Assembly: GCA_035570235.1 (NCBI GenBank)
Contig: DATMML010000133.1
Coordinates: 1 to 64,000, forward strand
DNA from: Vicinamibacteria bacterium
GTDB taxonomy: Bacteria > Acidobacteriota > Vicinamibacteria > Fen-336
Length of the DNA stretch: 64,000 bases
Direction: 5' to 3'
In this document: positions 42,167 to 52,103 of the stretch, one piece after another
Layout of the letters: every line of letters starts with the position of its first letter
How positions within the stretch are numbered: the stretch's first letter is position 1
The notes under the pieces: model-generated
What the model was told of the DNA's origin: nothing
Databases searched by the model: none
Seen by the model: only the letters and a program-made list of their open reading frames with translations
Made by a program: the position numbers and the translations under genes

Positions 42167-45100
42167 TCAGATCACTTCGACTTGCTCGCGGCCTGCTGGG
42201 GCGGAAGCCGCCGCGGCCAGACGCTGGTGCAGGAGAGCGGTCAGTGCCTCAACTGTCGTGGAGTCGAACAGCTTGCCGATCGGCACGTCGACCTCCAGGT
42301 TGGTGCGGATCTGGTTGCGAAGCTGGACCGCCATCAGGGAGTCGAAGCCCAGCTCGAGGAGGGTGAGCTCACTGTCCACCTGGGCGGGATCGCTGTAGCC
42401 CAGGATCTTGGCCACACGCTCCCGAACGTAGGCTGACAGCACCTCCTGACGGTTCGCGGCCTCTGCCGCCCTCACCTTGGGTAGAATGCCCTTCACCTCT
42501 TCGCCCGCAACGACCCGCTCGCCCTTGGGAGCGAGACGCTCCAGGTAAGGCGGGGCCGTGCCTTCGGCCACTTCCTTGAAGAACTTGTCCCAGTTGATCG
42601 GCATGACGCCGACCTGGGCCCGACCCTCGGCGATCAGGTCACCCAGCACCTGGACCGCCTGCGCCGGGTCGATCGGCCCCAAACCGCGGTCCCGGAGCGC
42701 CTTGCGGCGGAACTCGGGCAGTGTCGCGGCCATTCCGACCTCCGCCCAGGTTCCCCAGTTGACGGCCAAGCCCTTGAGCCCTTCGCGGACGCGGCAGTGG
42801 GCGACCGCGTCCTTGAAGGCGTTGCCCGCTGCGTAGCTCGCCTGCGCCACGGAGCCCAAGAGAGATGCGGCCGAAGAGAAACACACGAAGAAGTCGAGGG
42901 GCAGGTCGCGGGTGAGAACGTGGAGGTTCCAGCTCCCGGCCATCTTGGTGTCCAGCACCTCGACAAAGTGCTCCCAGGTCTCGTCCAGCAGCACCCCGCC
43001 GATCCCGATACCCGCGGCATTTATGACTCCCCGCAACGGCGGTAGTGTCGCGGCCACCTGATCAAACACGGCCTTCATGTCACTCTCGTTCGCCACGTCC
43101 GCAGGCATCACAACAACCTGAGCGCCCTGGGCCTCGAGGGCCCGGATCTCCTCCCGAGCCGACTCCCTCGCGCCCCGACGGCTGGTCAACACGAGGTACC
43201 GGGCCCCTTCGTTGGCCAGCCAGGCCGCTGCTTTCAGGCCAAGGCCTCCGGTGCCTCCGGCGATCAAGTAGGATGCGTCGGGACGAATCTCGGTACGCCG
43301 GCGCTCCGGCCGCGGGCGACGCGTGAGGCGGGGCACGAATCGTTCACGCTGGCGGTAGGCGGCATGGAACTCGCCGTCCGGTCCGGCGAGCTCGCCGAGG
43401 ATGGCCGCTACCTTCGCCTCCTTGGAACCAGCCTCCACGTCCACCATGCCTCCCCACAACTCGGGGTTTTCATCCAGGAGCGCCTTGCCCAGGCCGAAGA
43501 GTGGAGCTTGAGCTATCTGGACGGGGCCCTGACCCAAGGCCTGAGCCTGCTCGGTCACAAGCCACAGCCGTGGCTTCGCGAGCCCCTCTACCCCAGCTAG
43601 GGCCTGCACTAGGTGAATGGCGCTAGCGCATCCGAGCACCTGGGCCTCGCGAAGCGAGGCCAGGCTCAGCTCATCGACGGGAGCGGCGTCGAGGCTCCAG
43701 AGGTGCACGGCACCGCGGAATGTGGCATTTCCCTGCTCCTTAAGGAGCCGGAAGAAGTCCTCCCGCCGCGCCGGGTTCACCGTGAAGCGGTCGGTCTCGA
43801 CCCGGCTGAACGCCGACCCTCGGGCCACGATCACGGTCTTCTCGCCGGCCTCCCGGAGGCGCCGGGCGAGCTCCGCCCCGACGCCACCCGCATCCGCCAG
43901 GATGAGCCAGTTTCCGGGCTGGCCGTTGCTCTTCCATGGTTGGGTGCGGTTCTTCCTTACCCATTCCACCTCGTAGCAGCCGTGCGGGATGGAGACTTCG
44001 GAATAGGGCGTTGGGGCCTCCAGCACCGGCCGGTTCAACCGCCTCAATTCCTCGACCGAGATGTCCGAACGCTTCTCGCACGTAATTAACGCGTAGAGCG
44101 CCAGGCCTTGCGCGTGCATCTTTCCCAGCCGGTCGTAGGATTTCAGGCCACGGAGAAACTCCTTGGAGCCTCCCTTGGCTTCGAGCTTGGCAAGGTTTTG
44201 GTCAAAGTCCGGGTCGTGGAGGAAGTACGACATCTCCCGGCTGATGTCGACCAAGTCCACGCAAAGCAACTGGCTCTCGGAGAGCAGTTCCACCCACTCC
44301 TCGGTCGTCGGGAAGTAGGAGGAGATGGCGTCGTAGTCGATGCTGAAGCCGGTCCTGGAGATGAAATCGGCCATCACCAGCTGACCCCTCTCGGTGAGGT
44401 GCCGGCCGATGTGGCCGAAGAGGGCAGGCTTGTCGGGGACGTGGTGGGCAACCTCGAACCCGAAGGCGAGCTCGTACATCCCCGGGAACTCGTCCTTGGT
44501 ACTGTCGCAGTTGAAGATGCGGACGCGGTTTGCGAGGCCGAGTCGCTCGGCTTTCTTCTGCCCTACTTTCATCTGCTCGACCGATAGCGTGTAGCCCGTC
44601 CCCTCGATGTGGGGGTACCTAAGGCCCAAGGTGCAGAGGTCAGAGGCGTAGCCACATCCGAAATCGAGGACACGTTTCACCTGGGCAAAGTTCACCTTAC
44701 GGAACACAGCCTCGCGGAGGTCCTGTTGCGCCTCCAAGGTGAGCTTCGCCCACCCGGGACGGCTCTCGCCGTCGACCATGGCCAGCACCCAGGAGTATCC
44801 GGGGAGAACCGCCGGCAGAGGGGCAAAGGTCAGGTAAGCCTCTGTTGTCTCTTCGAGCGCCGCTGCCTCTACATCCGGGTTGAGGTTACGGAAGTTGTCG
44901 TAGTAGTTTCCGACCACGGCTTTGTAGGCGCCGTTTTCGGGGTTGACACGGCGCTCGTACTCCTCCGCGAACACCTCGAGGAGCCGACCTAGCAGTCGTG
45001 CCTCGTCGTCCGAGAAGCGCCCGCTCCTCTTCACCTCCTCCACGATCCTGCCCTTCTCTCTCTCTTCGAGAAGGTCCTGAAGCCAACTACCGTCTCCCCG

Positions 45101-47857
45101 CCGGCCGTTCGGGATCGCATCCACGAAATAGCGCTGCCCCTTGTGCGGGTAAGTCGGCATGCCGATCTTCCTGCGGCCATACCCAGCGTCGAAGGCATCC
45201 CAGTCGACGCCAACCCCGCGCACGAACAACTCGCCGAGGGTTAGGAGGATGCGTTCCCAGTCATCCTGGCCCGGGGAAAGCGTGGGAAGGAAGGCTCCGC
45301 TGCCCGGAGGCAAGCAGGCTTCGCTGATCCTCGCCAGAGTCGGCTTGGGACCGACTTCGACGAAGAGCTCGCAGCCGAGGCGATGAAGAGCCGCTATCCC
45401 GTCTGCGAAGCGCACCGGCTTCTGGATGTGGCGGACCCAATGGTCGGGCCCCGTCAACTCGTCCCCCGCCACGGCTCCGGTCAGATTCGAGACGAGCGGG
45501 ATCCGGGGCTTGTAATAGGTGATCCCTCGCGCCACCCGCGTGAACTCCTCGAGCATAGGGTCCATGAGTGGCGAATGGAAGGCGTGCGAAACCTTGAGCG
45601 GTCGCGTCTCGACCCCCTCGGCCTCGAACGCGCGGGCGATCCCCTCCACCACTTCTGTGCGCCCGGAGATGACGACGTTTCCGGGCCCGTTAAGGGTGGC
45701 GATGGACACATCCTTCCGATAAGGCTCGACCGCACGCGCTACCCGTGGCTCGTCGGCCAGGATGGCGACCATGGTCCCCTCGCGGGGCAGGGCGCCCATG
45801 AGTCGGCCCCGCTCCGCGATGAGCCGAAGACCATCCTCCAGGCTAAAGACGCCGGCCACGCAGGCCGCCACGTCCTCGCCCGCGCTGTGGCCGATCACGA
45901 AGTCGGGCTCGATGCCCCAGGATTTCCAGGTCTCGCAGACGCTGTACTCTAGGGCGAACAAGGCGGGCTGGGCGAAAGTCGTGTCGTCAATGGGCGAGGT
46001 CACGCCGGGCGCTGGATAGATCACGTCCAGGATCCTTCGGCCCATGATGGGCCGCAGGATCTCGTCGCAATGGTCCATTGCCCGACGGAATGCCGGTTGG
46101 CACTCGTACAGCCCCCGTCCCATCTGGACATACTGGGCACCTTGCCCGGTGAAGAGGAACCCCACTAAGGGACGGCCGCTCGACTTGGCCTTTCCGCTCA
46201 CGACACCGGGGGTATCCTTTCCCTCACCCAGGGCGCGCAACTTCGTCCGCAGATCCTCGAGCGAGGAGCCGACCACGGCAAGACGCTCTCGGTACTTCGA
46301 GCGGCCGGTGGCGGCGGTGAAGCAGGCGTCGCCTACGTTCAGTTCCGGGTGTTTCGCGAAGTGGTCGGCGTAGGACTTGCCAAAGCGCTGGACGGCTTCC
46401 CTGTCCTTGGCGGAAGCCACGAGCACATGTCGCGGACGCTCGCGATTAACGGCGCGCGGCCTCTCCATGGGCGGCGCCTCCCCCACCACCAAGTGCGCGT
46501 TGGTCCCGCTCACACCAAAGGAGCTCACGCTGGCGTAGCGCGCCCGGTCGCCCCGCGCCCAGGGAGTGAGCTTCGTGACCACCTTGACGGGCAGGGAGTC
46601 CCAGGGAATACCTGGATTTGGGGTGCGAAAATGGAGGTTCGGAGGCAGCGCCTCGTGCTGAAGGGCGAGCACGACCTTGATCAAACCCGCGATCCCAGCC
46701 GCAGACTCGAGGTGGGCGATGTTCGTCTTGACCGTGCCCAGCAGCAGAGGGTTCTCCGGGCTTCGTCCCTGGCTGTAGGCGTTGCCGAGAGCAATCACCT
46801 CGATGGGATCGCCCACGGTGGTGCCAGTGCCGTGCGCTTCGCAGTAGGCCACCTCTGCAGGCTCGATCCCTGCCTGGAGGAGCGCTCTCCTCGCGGCCGC
46901 CTCTTGGGCGGGGCCATTGGGCACCGCGATACCGCTCGTCTTCCCGTCCTGGGTCACGGCAGAGCCGTAGATCACGGCTTGGATGCGGTCCCCGTCACGG
47001 AGGGCGTCTGAGAGCCTCTTGAGCAAGACCGCCCCCGCCCCCTCTCCGCGGCCGAACCCATCCGCCGAGGCGTCGAAGGCCTTGCAGCGGCCGTCGGATG
47101 AGAGCACCTGCAGGCCGGAGAAGCACACGTAGTTCTCAGGCCCCAGGATGGCGTTGACCCCTCCCGCCAAGGCCATATCACAGGCCCCACTTCGCAAGCT
47201 CTGCACGGCCAGGTCCACTGCTACCAGCGAGGCCGAGCATGCGGTGTCGAGGGATAGGCTTGGTCCCTTGAGGCCCAGCCCGTAGGAGATGCTGCCCGAG
47301 GCCAGGCTGTGGAGGTTGCCGCCCACCACATTGCCATCGAGCGCCGCAAGCGGCCTCGAGGCCAGGCGCTGCCAGTACTCGACGCTCCAGACTCCTACGA
47401 AGACTCCGGTGATACTCCCGTCGAGGCTAGCCGGGGCGATCCCGGCATCTTCGATGGCCGCCCAGCACACAGCCCCAAAGAGCCGGTGCTGTGGGTCGAC
47501 GGAAACGGCGTTCTTCGGAGCGACCCCCGCGAACACGGCGTCGAAGAGCTCGATGTCCTTGACGAAGGCGCCGTAGCGCGTGTGGGTCTTACCCGGAGTT
47601 CCGGGCACGGGGTTGTAGTACTGATCGATGTCGAAACGCTCCCGTGGGACCACGGTGACCGCGTCCACGCCGTCGCGCATCAGCTCCCAGAACTTCTCGG
47701 GGTCGGTAGCCTCGCCGGGCATGTTGCACCCCATCCCGATGATCGCGATGGGCTCGTGCTGCCGTCGCTCCGTGGCCTCGAGCCGCGCCTTCAGCTCCTC
47801 CGCCTCCAGCAACGCCTTCTTGAGGGCTGTAAGGTCGGTTGGATTCATTTCGCTCAT
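42167..47857 (-). CDS. Type I polyketide synthase, KS-AT-MT-KR-ACP (last module)
   Basis: ATG 47857 with GGAGTGG just upstream gives 1896 residues. A short coiled N-terminal docking segment (about 8-35, LKKALLEAEELKARLEATER) precedes the KS (35-457). Its catalytic residues are in DTACSASL (C207), EAHGTGTT (H342) and NIAHLESAAG (H382). AT (565-865) has GHSAGE (S658) and HAFHS, the malonyl-type motif. A SAM methyltransferase follows (about 980-1265, VLDFGCGYASDL). KR (1527-1705) has AGGTGGLG and ASYAAGN with Y1675, so it should be active. ACP (1805-1880) has LGFDSL (S1840). DH, ER and TE are absent. The KS differs from the other four proteins (TACS versus FCST), as if this module had another origin. 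The MT may be C- or O-specific. Confidence 0.95.
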   Translation of the reverse strand: MSEMNPTDLTALKKALLEAEELKARLEATERRQHEPIAIIGMGCNMPGEATDPEKFWELMRDGVDAVTVVPRERFDIDQYYNPVPGTPGKTHTRYGAFVKDIELFDAVFAGVAPKNAVSVDPQHRLFGAVCWAAIEDAGIAPASLDGSITGVFVGVWSVEYWQRLASRPLAALDGNVVGGNLHSLASGSISYGLGLKGPSLSLDTACSASLVAVDLAVQSLRSGACDMALAGGVNAILGPENYVCFSGLQVLSSDGRCKAFDASADGFGRGEGAGAVLLKRLSDALRDGDRIQAVIYGSAVTQDGKTSGIAVPNGPAQEAAARRALLQAGIEPAEVAYCEAHGTGTTVGDPIEVIALGNAYSQGRSPENPLLLGTVKTNIAHLESAAGIAGLIKVVLALQHEALPPNLHFRTPNPGIPWDSLPVKVVTKLTPWARGDRARYASVSSFGVSGTNAHLVVGEAPPMERPRAVNRERPRHVLVASAKDREAVQRFGKSYADHFAKHPELNVGDACFTAATGRSKYRERLAVVGSSLEDLRTKLRALGEGKDTPGVVSGKAKSSGRPLVGFLFTGQGAQYVQMGRGLYECQPAFRRAMDHCDEILRPIMGRRILDVIYPAPGVTSPIDDTTFAQPALFALEYSVCETWKSWGIEPDFVIGHSAGEDVAACVAGVFSLEDGLRLIAERGRLMGALPREGTMVAILADEPRVARAVEPYRKDVSIATLNGPGNVVISGRTEVVEGIARAFEAEGVETRPLKVSHAFHSPLMDPMLEEFTRVARGITYYKPRIPLVSNLTGAVAGDELTGPDHWVRHIQKPVRFADGIAALHRLGCELFVEVGPKPTLARISEACLPPGSGAFLPTLSPGQDDWERILLTLGELFVRGVGVDWDAFDAGYGRRKIGMPTYPHKGQRYFVDAIPNGRRGDGSWLQDLLEEREKGRIVEEVKRSGRFSDDEARLLGRLLEVFAEEYERRVNPENGAYKAVVGNYYDNFRNLNPDVEAAALEETTEAYLTFAPLPAVLPGYSWVLAMVDGESRPGWAKLTLEAQQDLREAVFRKVNFAQVKRVLDFGCGYASDLCTLGLRYPHIEGTGYTLSVEQMKVGQKKAERLGLANRVRIFNCDSTKDEFPGMYELAFGFEVAHHVPDKPALFGHIGRHLTERGQLVMADFISRTGFSIDYDAISSYFPTTEEWVELLSESQLLCVDLVDISREMSYFLHDPDFDQNLAKLEAKGGSKEFLRGLKSYDRLGKMHAQGLALYALITCEKRSDISVEELRRLNRPVLEAPTPYSEVSIPHGCYEVEWVRKNRTQPWKSNGQPGNWLILADAGGVGAELARRLREAGEKTVIVARGSAFSRVETDRFTVNPARREDFFRLLKEQGNATFRGAVHLWSLDAAPVDELSLASLREAQVLGCASAIHLVQALAGVEGLAKPRLWLVTEQAQALGQGPVQIAQAPLFGLGKALLDENPELWGGMVDVEAGSKEAKVAAILGELAGPDGEFHAAYRQRERFVPRLTRRPRPERRRTEIRPDASYLIAGGTGGLGLKAAAWLANEGARYLVLTSRRGARESAREEIRALEAQGAQVVVMPADVANESDMKAVFDQVAATLPPLRGVINAAGIGIGGVLLDETWEHFVEVLDTKMAGSWNLHVLTRDLPLDFFVCFSSAASLLGSVAQASYAAGNAFKDAVAHCRVREGLKGLAVNWGTWAEVGMAATLPEFRRKALRDRGLGPIDPAQAVQVLGDLIAEGRAQVGVMPINWDKFFKEVAEGTAPPYLERLAPKGERVVAGEEVKGILPKVRAAEAANRQEVLSAYVRERVAKILGYSDPAQVDSELTLLELGFDSLMAVQLRNQIRTNLEVDVPIGKLFDSTTVEALTALLHQRLAAAASAPAGREQVEVI

Positions 47858-47951
47858 GCTAACCACTCCAGTTATACGAGGCGCCCAAGCGGCAACGCCT
47901 CCGGTCTTGCTCTCCGCCGATTGGCAGCGTTCGCCATATCGCGTTCAAGCC

Positions 47952-50900
47952 TCACAGCTCGATCTCCACGCGCTCGCCCGTAGCCCCGCCAGGGCCCGCC
48001 CCCCCCTTGGCCCATGTGGCGGTCTCGACCTGGGTTGCCAGCTGCGCGATCGTGCGGGCATCGAAGATCACTTCCACCGGCAGTGATACGCCGAACACCT
48101 CCCGCACCCGCGACAGCACCCGGGCCGCGAACAACGAGTGCCCTCCTAGTTCGAAGAAGTCGTCGTGGATGCCCAAAGTCTCCAGTCCCAGCAGCTCCTG
48201 CCAGATGCCGGCCAAGCGCCTCTCGGCCTCGCTCCGCGGGGCGAGGTATTCGCTGCCAAGGGGAGGACGGGGTCGCGCACCGGCCGCCGCGGACAACGCG
48301 GGCGGAGTCGGCAGCGGCTTCCCCCGGCGCCCCAGGCGGGCCTCCAGCCGGCCCGCCGAGACCAGCAGGCGGTCAAGGCGGCGCAGGCGGAGCAGCCGAG
48401 AAAAGCCGCGCAGGGCCTGCTCCGGCATGAGCGCCGGCCCTTCGGTCGCGAGGCCGCGCATCCATGCTGCCTCCACGCGCCCGGGCAAGGCCCACTGGTC
48501 CCAGTTGACGCTCACCCAGGCTGCGTTCCCTTCTCGGCTGGCCGAGGTGGCAAAGGCGTCCAGGAACGCATTCGCGCCGGCGTAGGCCGCGTAGCCCACT
48601 CCGCCCAGCGCGGTAGAGAGCGACGAGATGAGTAGGCAGAAGTCGAGCTCCTCGCCTCGCAGCACCTCTTCGAGGGCCAGAAGACCCCGTACCTTGGGGA
48701 GGAACTGGCGGTCGCAGGCCTCGCGGCCCAACTCCCGGGCGACGCGGAAGCTGTCCGCGTCCAGAACGCCCGCGGCGTGGATGACCCCATGGAGGGCGCC
48801 GAACCGCTCGTGGGCTGCCCGCACAACCGACCCCATGGCGGTGACGTCCGCAACGTCCGCGGCCACGACCAGGACTTCGGCCCCGAGCCCCTCCAGCGCC
48901 TGGACCTTTCTGATCCGCAGCGCGGTCCGCTCCGTGGGCTCGTGGCTCGCGAGCCAGTCCCCCCACTGCGCGCGCGGTGGTAACCCGGTCCGTCCTGTAA
49001 GGACGAGCCTCGCTCGCGCCTGCTGTACGAGCCAGATCCCAAGGACGAACCCTATGTCCCCGAGGCCCCCGGTGATCAGATAGACGCCACCCGCACGTGC
49101 CCTCGAGCCGTTGAGTGCGTCGGCGTCCGCCCCGAGCGGGTCGTCTTCCTCCGGCATCCAGTCATAGTCCTGGACCCAGCGGTGACCTCGGCGATAAGCG
49201 GTCACCGGCTCGGGGCGCGGGAGCCCGAGTTCCGCCACCAGCCGGTCGGCCAGCCCCTCGTGGCCCCCCACGGCGGGCTCCACATCGATCACGGCGCAGG
49301 TAACTTCTGGGTCCTCCTGGGGCAGGACACGGCAGAGTCCCAGCAAGGGCGCCTTCTCGGGGGCCAGCGCCTCCCCACCCACGACCTCATGGAGGCCCGC
49401 CGTGACGACCTTCAGGGCGAGCGGGCCGCCACCGCGCGCGGCGGTTAGGTGGAGCAGGCTAAAGAATCCGAGGTCGCAGGCCCGCCGAAATCGCTCTGGG
49501 CTGGACAATTGGGGATCGGGGGCCTCCACGCTCCACAGGTGGATCACCCCCGCCGGCAGCCGTCGGCGCCGGTGCAGGTCCTCCCACAGTAGAGAATAGT
49601 CTCGCGGCTGGCTGGGGTCGATGGTGTAGCCCCGCTCCGGATCACCCGTGAAACGGGCGCCCGCTGCGATCGTGATCACTTCGGCGGCAAGGGCGTTTAG
49701 CCGCTTAGCGATGCTCGCCCCGAGGCCCTCAGGATCAATGAACAGCAGCCAGAGCTGCCCTGGACCCGCAGGTTCCGCTGCCGCGGGCAGCGCGGTCTTC
49801 CAAATGGGCCGATACAGCTCGGGCTCCATCTTCTCATCCGCGGGCTTCGCCTCCTCCTCGAGGGGATCCACCCAGAAGCGGCTCCGTTCGAATGGGTAGG
49901 TGGGAAGGGGAACCCGCCGGCGGGCCTCCGGCGCATGCACCGCGCGCCAGTCGAGCTCCACGCCCGAGAGCCAGAGGCGACCCAGCACCTCTAGCAGCTG
50001 CGCAGAGCTCAGGGAGGCGCGGATCGCCGGCGCTTCGGAGCCCCGGATCGCATCACGGGTCGTCACCCGACCTCCATCAAGCTCGATCCGGAAGCGACCG
50101 CCCCCAGAAGCCGGCTCCGCGGTGCTCCCCGCCGCCTCGGGATTCGGTCCGCCGGATCGCACGGCCCCCGCAAGCTCCATCACTCCCTGCAAGCAGGCCG
50201 CCACCCGCGCCCCCACGCCTTCTCCCTCGATGGCCTCGAAACGGAGGCCCCAGGACTGGAGAAGGCGCGCGCTCGCGTACTCGAGGGCGAAGGTGGCGAG
50301 GGACCCGATCTGGGGCTCGACAAGTGCTCGCCCAGCCGCCTGTGCTTCGGGAGCAGCCGGGAAGAGCGCATCCCGCATCCGGCGGCCGGTCTCGCCCGCT
50401 GCCTCCACACAGGAGAGCAGCGCATCCCGGAACACGGGCTCCTGCTCGTACAGATCGCGCCCAGTACCCACGGGGGGGGGCGCGCTGGTGGCCAGGCGCA
50501 GAACGATGGGAGGGTTCCGCAGATCGCAGACAACACCCGGCCCATCTGTGCGCAGAAGGGATGCGGCCTCGCCTGCCGTCGCGGCGACGAGGACGCCCCG
50601 GTGGGCGAAGGCCCGGCGGCCGACCTGCAGCGTATAGGCCACGTCGGCGAGGTTCAGCTCGGGTTGCGCCTCCAGGTACGCGGCCAGTCTGTGGCGAGCC
50701 ACCACCAGCGCCTCCTCCGTCCGCGCCGAGAGGAGGAGCAGATGATGCCGGCGCGCGGATGGGGCGCTCGGCATCGCCGGCGCTTCCTCTAGGATCACGT
50801 GGGCGTTGGTGCCGCCGACGCCGAAGGTGTGCACTCCCGCCCGGCGGGCAACGCCGTCACGGGGCCAGGGCCGGAGGGTGGCGTTCACGAAGAACGGGCT

Positions 50901-52103
50901 GTCCGAAAGGTCGATGCCGGGATTGGGGGACTGGAAGTGGAGGCTGGGGGGGATCTCGCCGTGCTGGAAGGCGAGGATCACCTTGATGAGGCTTGTGACC
51001 CCGGACGCCGCGTCCAGATGCCCGACGTTGCCCTTCACCGAGCCAAGGGCGCAGAAGCGGCGGCGATCGGTCCCCGTGCGGAAGGCTCGGGTGAGGGCCG
51101 CGACTTCGGCGGGGTCGCCCAGCCGAGTGCCGGTGCCGTGAGCCTCCACGTAGCCGACCGTCGAGGGGTCGACGCCGGCCGCGGACAGGGCCTCCACCAC
51201 TACCTCGGTCTGCCCGACCACTCCCGGCGCCCCGAAGCTCACCCGCAGCGATCCGTCGTTGTTAACGGCGGAGCCCCGGATGATTGCGTGGACGCTGTCC
51301 CCGTCGGCGAGGGCGTCCTCCAGCCGGCGCAGCACGACCACCCCGAGCCCGTTACCGAAGACGGTGCCTCCCGCCCGGGCGTCGAAGGAGCGGCAGTGAC
51401 CGTCGGGCGAGACGATGCTCCCCTCCTCGTACAGGTACCCGCTCTGCTGCGGGACGTAGATGGTTACGCCCCCCGCCAGGGCCAGGTCGCTCTCGTGGTT
51501 GAGAAGATTCTGGCAGGCCAGGTGCACCGCGACCAGAGAAGTGGAGCAGAAGGTCTGTACCGCGCAGCAGGCCCCCTTTAGGTTCAGCTTGTAGCCCACC
51601 ATGGTGACCAGAGAGTCCTGCACGTTGAAGAGGGTGGCCTGCAGGTCACCGAAGGCCTCCATCCGGGGCCGGTTCCGGTAGAGGTTGTGGACGAGGTAGT
51701 TGCTGAAGCTCGCCCCCGCGAAGAGGCTGATCGGCCCCGGGAAGCGCTCGGGATCGTGGCCGGCATGCTCGAGCGCCGTCCAAGCGCACTCCAGGAAGAG
51801 GCGATGCTGGGGGTCGAGGATCTCGGCCTCCCGTGGGGTGAAGCCGAAGAAGGCGGCGTCGAACATCTCCACGTCGTCCAGGATGGGCCGGACCCGCACG
51901 TAGCGGGGATCCTCGAGATGTTTCCTGTCCTCCCCCCCCTTCAACAGGTCCTCTTCCGAGAAGACCGTGATGGACTCCACTCCCTCACGTAGGTTTCGCC
52001 AGAAGGCTTCGACGTCGGGCGCACCCGGGAACCGCCCCGCCATCCCCACCACCGCGATCTCGGAGCCGTCGTAGGCCGGCTCGGCGGGCGGATGGAAGCT
52101 CAC
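47952..52103 (-). CDS. Type I polyketide synthase, KS-(dead AT)-KR-carrier
   Basis: The 1383-residue protein has an intact KS (13-440) with TFCSTSL (C186), EAHGTGTR (H322) and NVGHLDAASG (H362). The AT region is a relic of about 190 residues (530-720). Flanking parts align with the sister modules (GRDLYEQEPVFRDALL, FALEYASARLLQSWGL), but GHSVGEYVAAHLAGV has become GEGVGARVAACLQGV. The serine is lost, and the HAFHS half of the domain is deleted. KR (1003-1200) keeps TGGLGDIG and YAAYAGAN (Y1174). The carrier (1290-1360) ends with FFELGGHSL (S1323), a form more often seen in peptidyl carriers. The module can condense only if it is loaded by another AT. ATGA overlap couples it to the upstream gene. 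Confidence 0.94.
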   Translation of the reverse strand: MSFHPPAEPAYDGSEIAVVGMAGRFPGAPDVEAFWRNLREGVESITVFSEEDLLKGGEDRKHLEDPRYVRVRPILDDVEMFDAAFFGFTPREAEILDPQHRLFLECAWTALEHAGHDPERFPGPISLFAGASFSNYLVHNLYRNRPRMEAFGDLQATLFNVQDSLVTMVGYKLNLKGACCAVQTFCSTSLVAVHLACQNLLNHESDLALAGGVTIYVPQQSGYLYEEGSIVSPDGHCRSFDARAGGTVFGNGLGVVVLRRLEDALADGDSVHAIIRGSAVNNDGSLRVSFGAPGVVGQTEVVVEALSAAGVDPSTVGYVEAHGTGTRLGDPAEVAALTRAFRTGTDRRRFCALGSVKGNVGHLDAASGVTSLIKVILAFQHGEIPPSLHFQSPNPGIDLSDSPFFVNATLRPWPRDGVARRAGVHTFGVGGTNAHVILEEAPAMPSAPSARRHHLLLLSARTEEALVVARHRLAAYLEAQPELNLADVAYTLQVGRRAFAHRGVLVAATAGEAASLLRTDGPGVVCDLRNPPIVLRLATSAPPPVGTGRDLYEQEPVFRDALLSCVEAAGETGRRMRDALFPAAPEAQAAGRALVEPQIGSLATFALEYASARLLQSWGLRFEAIEGEGVGARVAACLQGVMELAGAVRSGGPNPEAAGSTAEPASGGGRFRIELDGGRVTTRDAIRGSEAPAIRASLSSAQLLEVLGRLWLSGVELDWRAVHAPEARRRVPLPTYPFERSRFWVDPLEEEAKPADEKMEPELYRPIWKTALPAAAEPAGPGQLWLLFIDPEGLGASIAKRLNALAAEVITIAAGARFTGDPERGYTIDPSQPRDYSLLWEDLHRRRRLPAGVIHLWSVEAPDPQLSSPERFRRACDLGFFSLLHLTAARGGGPLALKVVTAGLHEVVGGEALAPEKAPLLGLCRVLPQEDPEVTCAVIDVEPAVGGHEGLADRLVAELGLPRPEPVTAYRRGHRWVQDYDWMPEEDDPLGADADALNGSRARAGGVYLITGGLGDIGFVLGIWLVQQARARLVLTGRTGLPPRAQWGDWLASHEPTERTALRIRKVQALEGLGAEVLVVAADVADVTAMGSVVRAAHERFGALHGVIHAAGVLDADSFRVARELGREACDRQFLPKVRGLLALEEVLRGEELDFCLLISSLSTALGGVGYAAYAGANAFLDAFATSASREGNAAWVSVNWDQWALPGRVEAAWMRGLATEGPALMPEQALRGFSRLLRLRRLDRLLVSAGRLEARLGRRGKPLPTPPALSAAAGARPRPPLGSEYLAPRSEAERRLAGIWQELLGLETLGIHDDFFELGGHSLFAARVLSRVREVFGVSLPVEVIFDARTIAQLATQVETATWAKGGAGPGGATGERVEIEL

